64,000 nucleotides of DNA, taken from Pseudomonas sp. B33.4 (GTDB lineage: Bacteria; Pseudomonadota; Gammaproteobacteria; Pseudomonadales; Pseudomonadaceae). The translations under genes were made by a program, and so were the position numbers. The DNA is taken from contig NZ_CP140706.1 of assembly GCF_034555375.1 (NCBI RefSeq), forward strand, positions 4,951,001 to 5,015,000, read 5' to 3'. The first letter of the stretch is position 1. Each line of letters starts with the position of its first letter. Shown piece by piece: positions 10,921 through 19,287 of this stretch. The notes under the pieces were generated by a model, which made no database searches, was not told the origin of the DNA, and worked only from the letters and a program-made list of their open reading frames with translations.

Positions 10921-11370
10921 CTTTCCTACCTCGGTGTAATAGTTGTTTTTGTATGACCCCGTTGTAACGGGGCGGGGGCCATAGAACCATTCGACGATGG
11001 TAGTAACAAGCCCTCCCCCACCCACGAAGCCCCTGTAGGAGCTGCCGAAGGCTGCGATCTTTTGACTTTGATCTTTAGGTGCAAGATCAAAAGATCGCAG
11101 CCTTCGGCAGCTCCTACATAGGGATTGAGGGGGGATTTCGGGGATTGTTACCAAATCTGCCAAAGGTGTTTATCAAAACCCGCTCTGTTTACCCCCGCCC
11201 CACCTCCCTAGAATTCACCTCGCCGACAAGGCAAACGCGATTAACAACGTTACAGCCCCCACGAAGGCCGTTAATCCAGCTCTCAAGTAATAACAGCAAA
11301 CGATGAAGTTACACACGCAACCCCATAAAGGTTGCGTGACCCCACTCGACCTCAAAAAGGTAAAATTGAA
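10921..11370. other. Divergent upstream regions of acsA and the DUF2790 gene
   Basis: The gap holds the acsA promoter region on the left, a REP palindrome at 11033-11118, and about 250 bp upstream of the DUF2790 gene in which I see no gene. Confidence 0.6.
11033..11118. repeat. REP-type palindrome (GCTGCGATCTTTTGATC class)
   Basis: The left arm CTGTAGGAGCTGCCGAAGG plus CTGCGATCTTTTGA is mirrored by TCAAAAGATCGCAG and CCTTCGGCAGCTCCTACA. Arms are almost perfect; the centre is about 20 nt. Same family as 3928-4016 and 37227-37312. Confidence 0.9.
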
Positions 11371-11631
11371 ATGAAAGCTTTATTGGTTCTGGCCCTCAGC
11401 AGTCTGTGCGCAACCGCCATGGCAGATGAGGCCCCGACTGATGTCGCACAGCAACAACCGGTGATCGAGGAATACACTTACTCCACCCACCTGGACATCG
11501 CCAACGTTGTATCGATAAGTGAAATTCCCAACGTCTGCGAAGTAGTACCGGCAAAAATGGAGTACGACGACTCCAAAGGTCAGCGCCACATCCTGCGTTA
11601 CAGTGTCATGGGCAACGGCTGCACCAATTGA
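11371..11631 (+). CDS. Small exported protein, DUF2790-like
   Basis: An 86-residue protein with a typical signal peptide (MKALLVLALSSLCATAMA, cut before DEAPT) and a mature domain of about 68 residues containing YTYSTHLDIANVVSISE and two cysteines (VCEVV and GNGCTN) that could form a disulfide in the periplasm. It resembles the DUF2790 family common in Pseudomonas, whose function is unknown; several members respond to copper or stress. The start was chosen because the signal peptide begins at this ATG, although the same frame is open 13 codons further upstream. Confidence 0.8.
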   Translation: MKALLVLALSSLCATAMADEAPTDVAQQQPVIEEYTYSTHLDIANVVSISEIPNVCEVVPAKMEYDDSKGQRHILRYSVMGNGCTN

Positions 11632-12195
11632 TGATTCGAGACTGCACCGAATTGGATCTCTCAGCGCTTCATTGAGGGTCGATTCCAGCCCGACTTCGGT
11701 CGGGCTCAGTTGTGTCTGGAGTCGTTGAAAAGGGTTGCAAAACACAAGATATAGTGAAAAACGCGGTTTTTTGCTCATTTCTTGAGCAACCAAAGCCCGG
11801 CGAAAAAATTAATCAAAAAAAAATCTAACGGGCCAACATCGGCGAAAGCCCTGTAAACCCTCGCTCCGACTCAAATCCCCCTCCCGTTCGACCGCCCTGC
11901 GCGCTTTCGCCCTCCCCCACGAGCACAATTTTTTCCCTATAATGCCGCCCTAATCGGGTCAGCAATATTCCCTTACAGGGATCAAAAGCCATTCTGAAGC
12001 CCCGCAGACGCGTTCAACGCGAACTGCGCCCGTCAGAGGCTCTCGGAAACCCGTACAAAATTCTGTTTGATGCCTGCGTTTAGCTGCTGCAAAGAACGAT
12101 TCCTTTAGATCCAACGCGGTCTGTACGACCGTGTGAAAAACCAACCAATCAGGTTTCACACGGGCGACAGGCCCTCACGCAGGAGACGACACGTC
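11632..12195 (+). promoter_or_regulatory. Long nrdB upstream region and leader
   Basis: The 564-bp gap before nrdB contains a NrdR-box-like palindrome (11742-11757), an AT-rich stretch (11760-11830), a perfect TATAAT hexamer at 11938-11943 without a clear -35 box, and about 250 nt of GC-rich sequence ending in AGGAGACGAC, the nrdB ribosome site. Several short complementary stretches (for example GGTTTCACACG near 12152 against CGTGTGAAAAACC near 12131) could fold in the leader. I see no gene in it. Confidence 0.5.
11742..11757. promoter_or_regulatory. NrdR-box-like palindrome
   Basis: ACACAAGATATAGTGA agrees with the NrdR box consensus (ACACwAtATaTwGTGT-like) at most positions. It overlaps a possible -10 (TATAGT) whose -35 partner could be TTGAAA at 11725. 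NrdR represses ribonucleotide reductase genes, which fits nrdB downstream, though the box lies about 440 bp before the start codon and the usual second box is not visible. Confidence 0.5.
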
Positions 12196-13446
12196 ATGCT
12201 GAGCTGGGACGAATTCGACAAAGAAGACAGTGAAGTAGCAGCAGTGAAAGGCGCCAACGCCGGCCACGCTACTGAAGCCAACATGGACCGCCTCGACAAC
12301 GCTGGCGGTGCCGCCGCAATCGAAGCCCGCGCCGTGACCGCCGACGACTCCGCCGCTGTCGCCCGCGCCAAGGCTGCACTGAACTCCCTCGACGTTGCCG
12401 AAGGCCTCGCCGAACTCGAAGGCGCCTCCGCCCGTGTCGCCGTTGACGAAAAGCGCATGATCAACTGCCGCGCCGACCTCAACCAACTCGTGCCATTCAA
12501 GTACGACTGGGCCTGGCAGAAGTACCTGGACGGTTGCGCAAACCACTGGATGCCGCAAGAAGTCAACATGACCGCCGACATCGCCCTCTGGAAAGACCCG
12601 GAAGGCCTGACCGACGACGAGCGCCGCATCGTCATGCGCAACCTCGGCTTCTTCTCCACCGCCGACTCCCTGGTTGCCAACAACCTGGTACTGGCCGTGT
12701 ACCGCCTGATCACCAACCCGGAATGCCGCCAGTACATCCTGCGCCAGGCTTTCGAAGAAGCGATCCACACCCACGCCTACCAGTACTGCATCGAATCGCT
12801 GGCCATGGATGAAGGCGAGATCTTCAACATGTACCACGAGATCCCATCGGTCGCCAAAAAGGCAGCCTGGGGCCTGAAATACACCCGTTCGATTTCCGAT
12901 CCGAAGTTCGAAACCGGCACCCCGGACACCGACAAAGAGTTGCTGCGCAACCTGATCGCTTACTACTGCGTTCTGGAAGGCATCTTCTTCTACTGCGGCT
13001 TCACCCAGATCCTCTCCATGGGCCGCCGCAACAAAATGACCGGCGTCGCCGAGCAGTTCCAATACATCCTGCGCGACGAATCCATGCACCTGAACTTCGG
13101 CATCGACGTGATCAACCAGATCAAAATCGAAAACCCGCATTTGTGGGATGCCGAAATGAAGGAAGAAGCGACCCAGATGATTCTGCAGGGTACGCAGCTG
13201 GAGATCGAATACGCGCGTGACACCATGCCTCGCGGGGTGTTGGGTATGAATGCGGCGATGATGGAGGACTATCTGAAGTTCATCGCTAACCGTCGTTTGA
13301 GCCAGATTGGTTTGAAGGAAGAGTATCCAGGGACGACTAACCCGTTCCCTTGGATGAGCGAGATTATGGACTTGAAGAAAGAGAAGAATTTCTTTGAGAC
13401 TCGCGTGATCGAATACCAAACTGGTGGTGCGCTGAGCTGGGACTAA
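12196..13446 (+). CDS. nrdB: Class Ia ribonucleotide reductase beta subunit NrdB
   Basis: A 416-residue R2 protein that carries the diiron-tyrosyl radical used by NrdA to reduce ribonucleotides. The helix with E188, H191 and the radical tyrosine Y195 (EEAIHTHAY) and the second ligand pair in [11 protein letters not shown] are intact, as is the C-terminal tail ending GGALSWD that docks on the alpha subunit. The first 90 residues are an alanine-rich extension typical of Pseudomonas NrdB. The ATG at 12196 has AGGAG 8-12 nt upstream; the longer frame upstream is not conserved-looking. No nrdA lies next to it in the window. Confidence 0.96.
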   Translation: MLSWDEFDKEDSEVAAVKGANAGHATEANMDRLDNAGGAAAIEARAVTADDSAAVARAKAALNSLDVAEGLAELEGASARVAVDEKRMINCRADLNQLVPFKYDWAWQKYLDGCANHWMPQEVNMTADIALWKDPEGLTDDERRIVMRNLGFFSTADSLVANNLVLAVYRLITNPECRQYILRQAFEEAIHTHAYQYCIESLAMDEGEIFNMYHEIPSVAKKAAWGLKYTRSISDPKFETGTPDTDKELLRNLIAYYCVLEGIFFYCGFTQILSMGRRNKMTGVAEQFQYILRDESMHLNFGIDVINQIKIENPHLWDAEMKEEATQMILQGTQLEIEYARDTMPRGVLGMNAAMMEDYLKFIANRRLSQIGLKEEYPGTTNPFPWMSEIMDLKKEKNFFETRVIEYQTGGALSWD

Positions 13447-13502
13447 TGGTCTCGCTCGGCACGATTTGACGATTGCTGCCTGAGTCGGCAAGTCGAGAAA
13501 GC

Positions 13503-13532
13503 AAAAAGCCCCGATCTGATCGGGGCTTTTTT
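13503..13532 (+). terminator. Rho-independent terminator of nrdB
   Basis: AAAAAGCCCCGATC, loop TG, GATCGGGGCTTTTTT: a 10-12 bp stem followed by T residues, 57 nt after the nrdB stop codon. Confidence 0.92.
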
Positions 13533-13658
13533 ATGGGCGATCGGTAATCTTATTTACGCTTACGTCACAGCGTTCAATCTCCTACAGCACTTACAGTCGC
13601 TTCCCATTGAAGCGTGCTGCGAGCGCTACTAAGCTCTATCGCAGGTGCCTAAGAAACG

Positions 13659-13785
13659 CCCAACGTAGAAAGCTTGGTCAGTGACACAGACGTGTAATTC
13701 GTCGGTGGCAACTGCTCTGCTCGTTGGGATTTCTTAAGTCCGCTCTACGTTGGGGTCAGGCCCTCCAAAAATCCAAAACGTAGAG
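13659..13785. repeat. Three AACGTAGA motifs before the Bro-N gene
   Basis: CCCAACGTAGA at 13659-13669 is repeated in inverse orientation as TCTACGTTGGG at 13744-13754, and AACGTAGA recurs directly at 13777-13784 just before the ribosome site of the downstream gene. The spacing looks like a set of operator sites or a structured leader in the 348-bp gap between nrdB and the Bro-N gene. Confidence 0.55.
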
Positions 13786-13794
13786 GTCATAAAT

Positions 13795-14328
13795 ATGTCT
13801 GATCCATGCTCGGTAACTGTTTTCTCTCGCCACAACCTTTCTCTACATGCCCTCCTAATAGAAAACCAGCCTTGGTTCTCCGCTCGTGACTTCGGCCGCT
13901 TGATGGGTTTCCATCTGAATGATCGGGTAGTCAACAAGCTGGATGGCGATCAGCGCCGCGTCATGTGGATTGAGTACTTTCGAGAACCCGAACAGCAGTT
14001 GATGCTCAGTGAATCCGGGGTATATGCACTGTTGGTGTATCACTACGTACCGGGGAATCGGTTGTTGCGAGAGTGGTTGACCAATGAGGTAGTGCCAACC
14101 TTGCGGGATGCTGCAGATTCAGGAGATTCGAACCGGCCAATGTTGAGCTTGTTGGATTGGCCGGAGATGTCTTTGAGTTTGCTGCATTGGCAGGATGAGG
14201 GGTGGATTCGCCTGCGGGATATGCCTTACCTGTTAAACGATAAAAACCCACGACGAGCTCCTCTAGAGAAACCCTGGTGGCGAAGGGTCACGCAGGTGTT
14301 TCATTCTTCGAAGCACTCGATGGGCTAG
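13795..14328 (+). CDS. Bro-N domain protein (phage antirepressor-like)
   Basis: A 177-residue protein. Residues about 5-110 match the Bro-N fold of phage antirepressors: NQPWFSARDFGRLMGF, then VNKLDGDQRR, LMLSESGVYALLVYHY and LREWLTNEVVPTLR, the hallmark end of the domain. The C-terminal 65 residues (leucine/tryptophan-rich) are not recognised, so it is not a full-length antirepressor with a known DNA-binding C-domain. No other phage structural or integrase gene is near. The start MSDPCSV has GAGG about 10 nt upstream. It may be a relic or domesticated regulator; GC content is lower than in nrdB. Confidence 0.8.
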   Translation: MSDPCSVTVFSRHNLSLHALLIENQPWFSARDFGRLMGFHLNDRVVNKLDGDQRRVMWIEYFREPEQQLMLSESGVYALLVYHYVPGNRLLREWLTNEVVPTLRDAADSGDSNRPMLSLLDWPEMSLSLLHWQDEGWIRLRDMPYLLNDKNPRRAPLEKPWWRRVTQVFHSSKHSMG

Positions 14329-14413
14329 AGATAGGTTTGTAGGAATGCGCAAGATTCGTCGCTCTTTTCTGTAGGAATTTTCGTAGACAGCAGTAATGGC
14401 CACTCAGTATCGT

Positions 14414-14434
14414 CCGAGGGTTTTCAACCCTCGG
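14414..14434 (+). terminator. Hairpin directly upstream of the HNH gene
   Basis: CCGAGGGTTTTCAACCCTCGG is a perfect 8-bp stem with a 5-nt loop, followed by CGATTTTATG where the ATG is the HNH start codon. It could be a terminator of the Bro-N gene or, because it occupies the usual ribosome-site position, a translational control element. Confidence 0.55.
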
Positions 14435-14441
14435 CGATTTT

Positions 14442-15176
14442 ATGAGCGACAAGAAAAAAGACACTGACTGGACTGTTGCTGAGATTGAGGCAGCGGTTGA
14501 TGCCTACCTGAAAATGTTTGAGCTTGAGCGAATCGGCCAAAAATTCAACAAGGCACATGAGAATCGCGTACTGCGTGCATCTGCCCTACACAACCGCACT
14601 GAAGGCTCGGTTGAATTCCGCATGCAGAACATCTCTGCCGTTTTATTAAGAATGCATAGGGAATACATCAAAGGGTACAAGCCAGCTAGAAACGTTGGGA
14701 CTAATGTTGAGCCAGCCATCCGGGCAGTATTGATTGCCAAAGGGGTAACGCTTGGGGATCCAACGGTTGCGACTGCGGATGAAGAAGCACTAGAGCAGAG
14801 AGCTCTGGCGCTAGAGAAACTGCCTCTTGAAGACGAACCTGCGGGGATTGTGAAGCCGAAGCGCGCTCCCGCCCAAAGCACTGCATTTATACGTGATCCG
14901 AAGGTTAGAGCCTGGGTCCGTCAGAAAGCCAAAGGGATATGTGAAGGGTGCGGTGAACCGGCGCCGTTCACTAAAAATGACTCGCCTTACCTTGAAGTTC
15001 ATCACGTGAAGCATTTGGCGAATAAGGGTTCTGATCGAATCAGCAATGCTGTAGCGCTTTGTCCGAACTGTCATCGGCGCTGCCATCACTCGAATGACAG
15101 CAAAGAGTTCACCGAGTCGCTTTATGCCAGGGTCGAACGGTTGAAGCGTGAGTACCCGAACCGCAAAACTATGTGA
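14442..15176 (+). CDS. HNH endonuclease of restriction type
   Basis: A 244-residue protein. The N-terminal about 100 residues (DWTVAEIEAAVDAYLKMFE, FRMQNISAVL, GYKPARNVG) form a helical domain seen in predicted modification-dependent or defence HNH nucleases. The C-terminal about 80 residues hold an intact HNH/zinc module: C167 and C170 (CEGC), the HH pair at 187-188 (VHHVKHL), SNAVALCPNCHRRCHH with C207, C210 and H211. It probably cuts DNA, perhaps foreign or modified. There is no methyltransferase beside it, so it would be a stand-alone type IV-like enzyme. The start is not preceded by a clear ribosome site but by a hairpin. Confidence 0.8.
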   Translation: MSDKKKDTDWTVAEIEAAVDAYLKMFELERIGQKFNKAHENRVLRASALHNRTEGSVEFRMQNISAVLLRMHREYIKGYKPARNVGTNVEPAIRAVLIAKGVTLGDPTVATADEEALEQRALALEKLPLEDEPAGIVKPKRAPAQSTAFIRDPKVRAWVRQKAKGICEGCGEPAPFTKNDSPYLEVHHVKHLANKGSDRISNAVALCPNCHRRCHHSNDSKEFTESLYARVERLKREYPNRKTM

Positions 15177-15337
15177 CGAGGGAGCTTGCGCTCTCTCGGT
15201 CGTGAAATCTGGATGATGCCACCAATCGCCAGCACGCCGGCTCCCACAAACCCGCATCATCCTGAAAACAATCAGTGCAACCCGCGCCACCTCCCGCTAT
15301 TAATACCCCTCCCCCACTCAAGGATCCGAGCCCCACC

Positions 15338-16324
15338 ATGAAATTCGATCTCGCCTACTGCCTCAGCCTCGACGACAAGTTGTCGATCTATGACGTTCGC
15401 GATCTCAATTTCGATGAGACGGTGGCGTTTGACTCGGCGAAGGAACACTTCCAATGCCCCAACGATGCCTGTCGTTCGGCGTTCGAGGCGTCCAACGAGT
15501 TGGGCACGTTCAACGCCAAGAATGTGAATTACGTACGCACGCCGCACTTCAAGAATCTGCCCACTACGCAGCATGTGGCGGGTTGTCCGTATGTGAGTTT
15601 GAAGGCGTCGGCGTCTGGCGTTGAGACGGCGGATGGCGAAGCGGATGACGGTCGTGAGGAACACTTTCCATCGGAGTTGTTGCTGACCCGGCGTGAGTAT
15701 GTGCGCAAGCCTGTCGCGCCAGCGGGGGCGGCGGATGTGTTGCGCGATGATCCGGTGCGGGTGGCGGCGGACGGTGGTAAAGAGTCGGCGGGTCGTGAAT
15801 CGGCCCCGGACAAGACCAGTGTGTTCGCGCATCCGGTGGAGTGTTTCGTTTCCAACTTCGCGGACAAGGAGTTGCTTAAGCGGATGCCGTTGAAGGTCGG
15901 CGAGCATACGGCGCCGTACAGTTCGTTCTTCAAGAAGATTGAATATCTGACGGACAACAAGGGGCTGATTTACTGGGGGCGGATCAAGAAGATCGAGGAC
16001 TTCCACAGTGCCAGTTTTCGCATCGACTTCGAAGACAAGGTCTGGTTCAAGAAGCCCGAGGACAGTAAGAAGAAGCCGTATCCGGTCAGCGTTTATCTGA
16101 ACAAGAAGCTGATCGACAACTACCGCAAGCGCAAGGCGTTTCTGGAAGAGATCAAGCACGCGGTGGATAGCGATAAGGCGTTGTTCTGTTTCTTCTATGG
16201 GGTGACGCCGGAGTTGAAGCAGGTGCCCGGCAAGAAGAACCCCGAAAAGCCTTTCGAGGTCTTCAATGCCAATATCGAGAACCTGGATCACTTCATTATT
16301 CGTGAAGCGCCGGGTCTGGAGTGA
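15338..16324 (+). CDS. Unrecognised protein with N-terminal Cys/His cluster
   Basis: A 328-residue cytosolic protein that I cannot assign. The N-terminal part (residues about 30-90) has a zinc-ribbon-like pattern, FQCPNDAC, then TPHFKN and HVAGCPY, reminiscent of the metal site in CoiA-like competence proteins. A variable, charged linker (about 95-170) follows, then a C-terminal basic domain rich in aromatic residues (YSSFFKKIEYL, IYWGRIKKIEDF, DKVWFKKPED, PYPVSVYLNKKLIDNYRKRK). The start at 15338 is the ATG before KFDLAYC; the frame is open further upstream but proline-rich and unconvincing. Its stop lies three bases before the convergent DUF3298-like gene ends. Function unknown. Confidence 0.7.
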   Translation: MKFDLAYCLSLDDKLSIYDVRDLNFDETVAFDSAKEHFQCPNDACRSAFEASNELGTFNAKNVNYVRTPHFKNLPTTQHVAGCPYVSLKASASGVETADGEADDGREEHFPSELLLTRREYVRKPVAPAGAADVLRDDPVRVAADGGKESAGRESAPDKTSVFAHPVECFVSNFADKELLKRMPLKVGEHTAPYSSFFKKIEYLTDNKGLIYWGRIKKIEDFHSASFRIDFEDKVWFKKPEDSKKKPYPVSVYLNKKLIDNYRKRKAFLEEIKHAVDSDKALFCFFYGVTPELKQVPGKKNPEKPFEVFNANIENLDHFIIREAPGLE

Positions 16325-16327
16325 CGG

Positions 16328-17476
16328 TTAGCCTTGGGGCAGTTGTAGGTTGACGGCGCCGGGGTGTTGTTTGACGAGGGAGTACGGCAGGATCGACCAC
16401 TCTGGTTCATCGCAACCACGTTGTACGCGCGGGAAGTACGGTCCCAGGTAAATGCCCTTGGCAGTGAAGTGCCAATTCAAAACACTCCAGACATTTTCAT
16501 CGGTGTAATCACAGCTGTCCTCATCACCGTCGGCTGGTTTCTTCATTTCGTTGGGATACAGCGTTGTGAATTGTTTGATCAGCCACGGCGCCAACACGTC
16601 GCTCTGATTGCTGGCGCTTGCTCCAGTCGAAGTATTCTCGCGCTCGCCAACCCACAACACGTCTTGCAGCTTTATGTCTTGGCCCGTGTGAACATTGAGG
16701 TTGACGGGGGAGTTACTGACATCGGGGTGTGCGCCACCACAGTCATACCCGGTGTTGATGTTCAGACTGACCACATCCGGCGACAGGAACGTGGGCGCGA
16801 CACTCTGATACTGCTCGGCATTTTCGCCACCTTGCAGCATGCAGGCGTGGTAGCTGATGACCTCTTGCCAGAGTCGCTCAAGCAATAGCTGGTTGATGCG
16901 TAGTTGATCTTGCGCTGGGTAGCCGGAGGCCACGCTGAACAGTGAAACTTTCGACTCAGGTTCGACCCACCACTGCAGGTTATAACCCATGAAACTTTCA
17001 GTCTTCGCGGGTTTGAGTTTGAGTCCCTGTAAGCGCAAATACTCGTAGGGTTCGCTCTTCGGCAGCGTGGCAATGAAAGGCAAAGTCGTTGATGTCGGCG
17101 CTGGAAGTTTGGCTTCGGCAAGTTTCACCGGCAACTTCTTGCCCTTCGGACTTTGCCACTCGCCCTGCCAGCCATCGCCGGTCTCTTCCAGCTTCAGCGT
17201 AGGCAGCGGCTTTTCATCACCGTAACGATTGTTGCCCTCGGTCAGGCTCAGTGTGCTGCCCTGAAACAAACCGCTGAGAGGTAAATCGCGATGATACTTC
17301 TCGTAGAAATAGCGACCAGTCACTTCGTCCGGCTGCGTGGTGTTGAGCTCCACGACAATCGGTGTCTTACCCAGCGTACCGTTAAACACGCGCCGACCAT
17401 CTTCAGCATGAGCAGTGGAAATCAGTGTGAACAGCGCCGCGGCATATGGCGCCAGGCGCATCAGTCCCTTGAGCAT
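16328..17476 (-). CDS. Exported protein with RsiV/DUF3298-like C-terminal domain
   Basis: A 382-residue protein with a signal peptide (MLKGLMRLAPYAAALFTLIS then AHA). The C-terminal about 200 residues resemble the DUF3298 domain known from RsiV and related envelope proteins: a hydrophobic sheet VVSLNINTGYDCGGAHPD, followed by INLNVHTGQDIKLQDVLW-like strands and a final IYLGPYFPR segment. The middle region is not recognised. It is probably periplasmic. It forms a minus-strand pair with the downstream-coordinate gene at 17563, 86 bp away, but there is no sign of shared function. Confidence 0.7.
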   Translation of the reverse strand: MLKGLMRLAPYAAALFTLISTAHAEDGRRVFNGTLGKTPIVVELNTTQPDEVTGRYFYEKYHRDLPLSGLFQGSTLSLTEGNNRYGDEKPLPTLKLEETGDGWQGEWQSPKGKKLPVKLAEAKLPAPTSTTLPFIATLPKSEPYEYLRLQGLKLKPAKTESFMGYNLQWWVEPESKVSLFSVASGYPAQDQLRINQLLLERLWQEVISYHACMLQGGENAEQYQSVAPTFLSPDVVSLNINTGYDCGGAHPDVSNSPVNLNVHTGQDIKLQDVLWVGERENTSTGASASNQSDVLAPWLIKQFTTLYPNEMKKPADGDEDSCDYTDENVWSVLNWHFTAKGIYLGPYFPRVQRGCDEPEWSILPYSLVKQHPGAVNLQLPQG

Positions 17477-17562
17477 GAATCAATCCTTGAAGGAGTCGGT
17501 GGTCGCGTCGGCACACAGGCGCCGACGCTGAAAAATACGCTGCGGATTATGGCGGGGGTGGC

Positions 17563-18282
17563 TTAACTATTCGAGTGTTCTTGCTCGTACTTTTTAAGCC
17601 AGGCTTCGTGCTCAAGGGCCGCAATTTCCCGAGCCATTTGTTGGCGACGTTCCTTGGCAGTATGAAGCTGGACGTCATCGAGAAAGCAGTAGTGACGCAA
17701 CCAGTGAAGCGCCATTTCCTCATCCGGAAAGTAGTAAGACTTGGCGCCCTTGCTGTTCCTGGGCGTGTCATTCATTTGCTCGTCGAATACCATCGCTGTG
17801 ATGTCATCCGGTGGCAAAGACCCCGTATGGGCGACCTTGTCCTGGAACATCCATGCAATCTCATCAATGTGTTTTTGCGCGCTGCGATGGCTACGTCGAT
17901 AGAACCGTTGATGCTCACAAGTCTGTTTCAGCCGCGCCAACATCAACTCCGGGTTAAGCCACTGCCCGAGGTCATGATGATGTGCGTTGATCACTATCCC
18001 CTTGACCCAACGATCCACAAATCGATCAACAAAGTCTTCTGTGTCAGCCTTTTTCGCATCAGCGAAAATCAGGCAATAGCGGGTCTGGACGTGAATGACC
18101 AGCAACACATGCTTGCGTTGTACCGTTATCGCGTGCACCAGCCACTGCTCGTCAGCGCCGCTCGACTCATCATCTTCAATGATGGAGGACGGCGGATTAG
18201 CATCCACCGGCGTGATCTTTTTGCCCTTGTGAACACGGCTGAAGAATTTGCTGGCGGCTTCGGTGCAATTGAAGATCAACAT
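17563..18282 (-). CDS. Hypothetical protein beginning MLIFNCTEAA (DUF6933-like)
   Basis: A 239-residue soluble protein. The opening MLIFNCTEAASKFFSRVHKG and the first about 160 residues (QWLVHAITVQRKHVLLVIHV, RYCLIFADAKKADTEDFVDRF) resemble small Pseudomonas proteins annotated with DUF6933, as far as I recall. The C-terminal part is a histidine-rich then glutamate-rich helix ending EHEAWLKKYEQEHSNS. No catalytic motif stands out. Function unknown. Confidence 0.65.
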   Translation of the reverse strand: MLIFNCTEAASKFFSRVHKGKKITPVDANPPSSIIEDDESSGADEQWLVHAITVQRKHVLLVIHVQTRYCLIFADAKKADTEDFVDRFVDRWVKGIVINAHHHDLGQWLNPELMLARLKQTCEHQRFYRRSHRSAQKHIDEIAWMFQDKVAHTGSLPPDDITAMVFDEQMNDTPRNSKGAKSYYFPDEEMALHWLRHYCFLDDVQLHTAKERRQQMAREIAALEHEAWLKKYEQEHSNS

Positions 18283-18359
18283 CCGGGTTCTCTCGTAGTT
18301 GCTGGAGGACGGCGCTCAATTACCGATTTTGATTTCTTCCGCTGTAGCCTGGCAATGGT

Positions 18360-19175
18360 TCATTTAAGCGAAATGCACAGCAGCACAATAATCAGCAACC
18401 CGATATAAACCCAGGCATGCACCCGATCCGGGATCCGCCCAATCCATGGCGCGGCCAATCGAATCCCGATGAGCGAGCCAACCGTCAGCACCGCAAACGC
18501 GAGCAGATCCACATACCCGACAAACCACGCGCCCAGTTCAGCCTGACTGAACCCGGCCAACGCCATGTACGTCAGCGTCCCAGCCACTGCGACCGGCACA
18601 CTCAACGGATTGGCCATGGACGTCGCTTGCGACATGCTCAATCCACAACGGCGCAACAACGGCACGGTCATGACGCTGCCTCCTACACCGAGAAACGTCG
18701 CGATGGCGCCGATGCCTACACCACCTGCGGAAGTTTCCGTGACGCCAAGTCGGCGTGGGATGACGTCTGGGTTCTGAGTGAGAAAGCCGCGTCGCAGCAG
18801 GCAATCGACGATGGTCACGCCGAGGTAGGCGATGAATGCGTAGCGAATCACGTCGCCGCTGACCCACACCGCCGCTATTGCACCAACGACCGCACCTACG
18901 CCGATAAACCCTCCCAACGGCCACAGGTAATGACGGATGAGGTTGCCGGCGCGGCGGTGTTTGTCGGTGGCGATCAGGGCGTTGACGATCATCACGCAGG
19001 TCGAAGTGGCGACGGCGATGTGCATCGCCGATTGGCCGATCGGGTCGTCGGCGCCGTGGCTGGCGGTGAGCAGGCGATACAGCAGAGGCACCACGACGAA
19101 GCCGCCGCCGAAGCCGAACAGCACGGCGGTAATGCCGGTCAGGCAACCGAAGAGGGTCAGCAGTAAATAGAACAT
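18360..19175 (-). CDS. TauE/SafE-family sulfite/anion exporter
   Basis: A 271-residue membrane protein with about 8 hydrophobic segments and the two TauE/SafE repeat motifs: FGFGGGFVVVPLL (residues about 20-32) and the second half GIGAIATFLGVGGSVMTVPLL. Members export sulfite, sulfoacetate or related organosulfonates, or act as permeases; the substrate cannot be read here. The ATG at 19175 was chosen because the hydrophobic helix starts immediately; a start 15 codons upstream is also open. It is divergent from an AraC regulator, which probably controls it. Confidence 0.85.
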   Translation of the reverse strand: MFYLLLTLFGCLTGITAVLFGFGGGFVVVPLLYRLLTASHGADDPIGQSAMHIAVATSTCVMIVNALIATDKHRRAGNLIRHYLWPLGGFIGVGAVVGAIAAVWVSGDVIRYAFIAYLGVTIVDCLLRRGFLTQNPDVIPRRLGVTETSAGGVGIGAIATFLGVGGSVMTVPLLRRCGLSMSQATSMANPLSVPVAVAGTLTYMALAGFSQAELGAWFVGYVDLLAFAVLTVGSLIGIRLAAPWIGRIPDRVHAWVYIGLLIIVLLCISLK

Positions 19176-19287
19176 GTCGAGGCGTCCGTGGTGGGAGAGC
19201 GCTCGACGATAGAACGGCATCGCTTGGCCTGCTTCAGCAAGTCAGCCAATAATGTTTGCGTTTACGCCAACCACCGGGAAACGTCTG

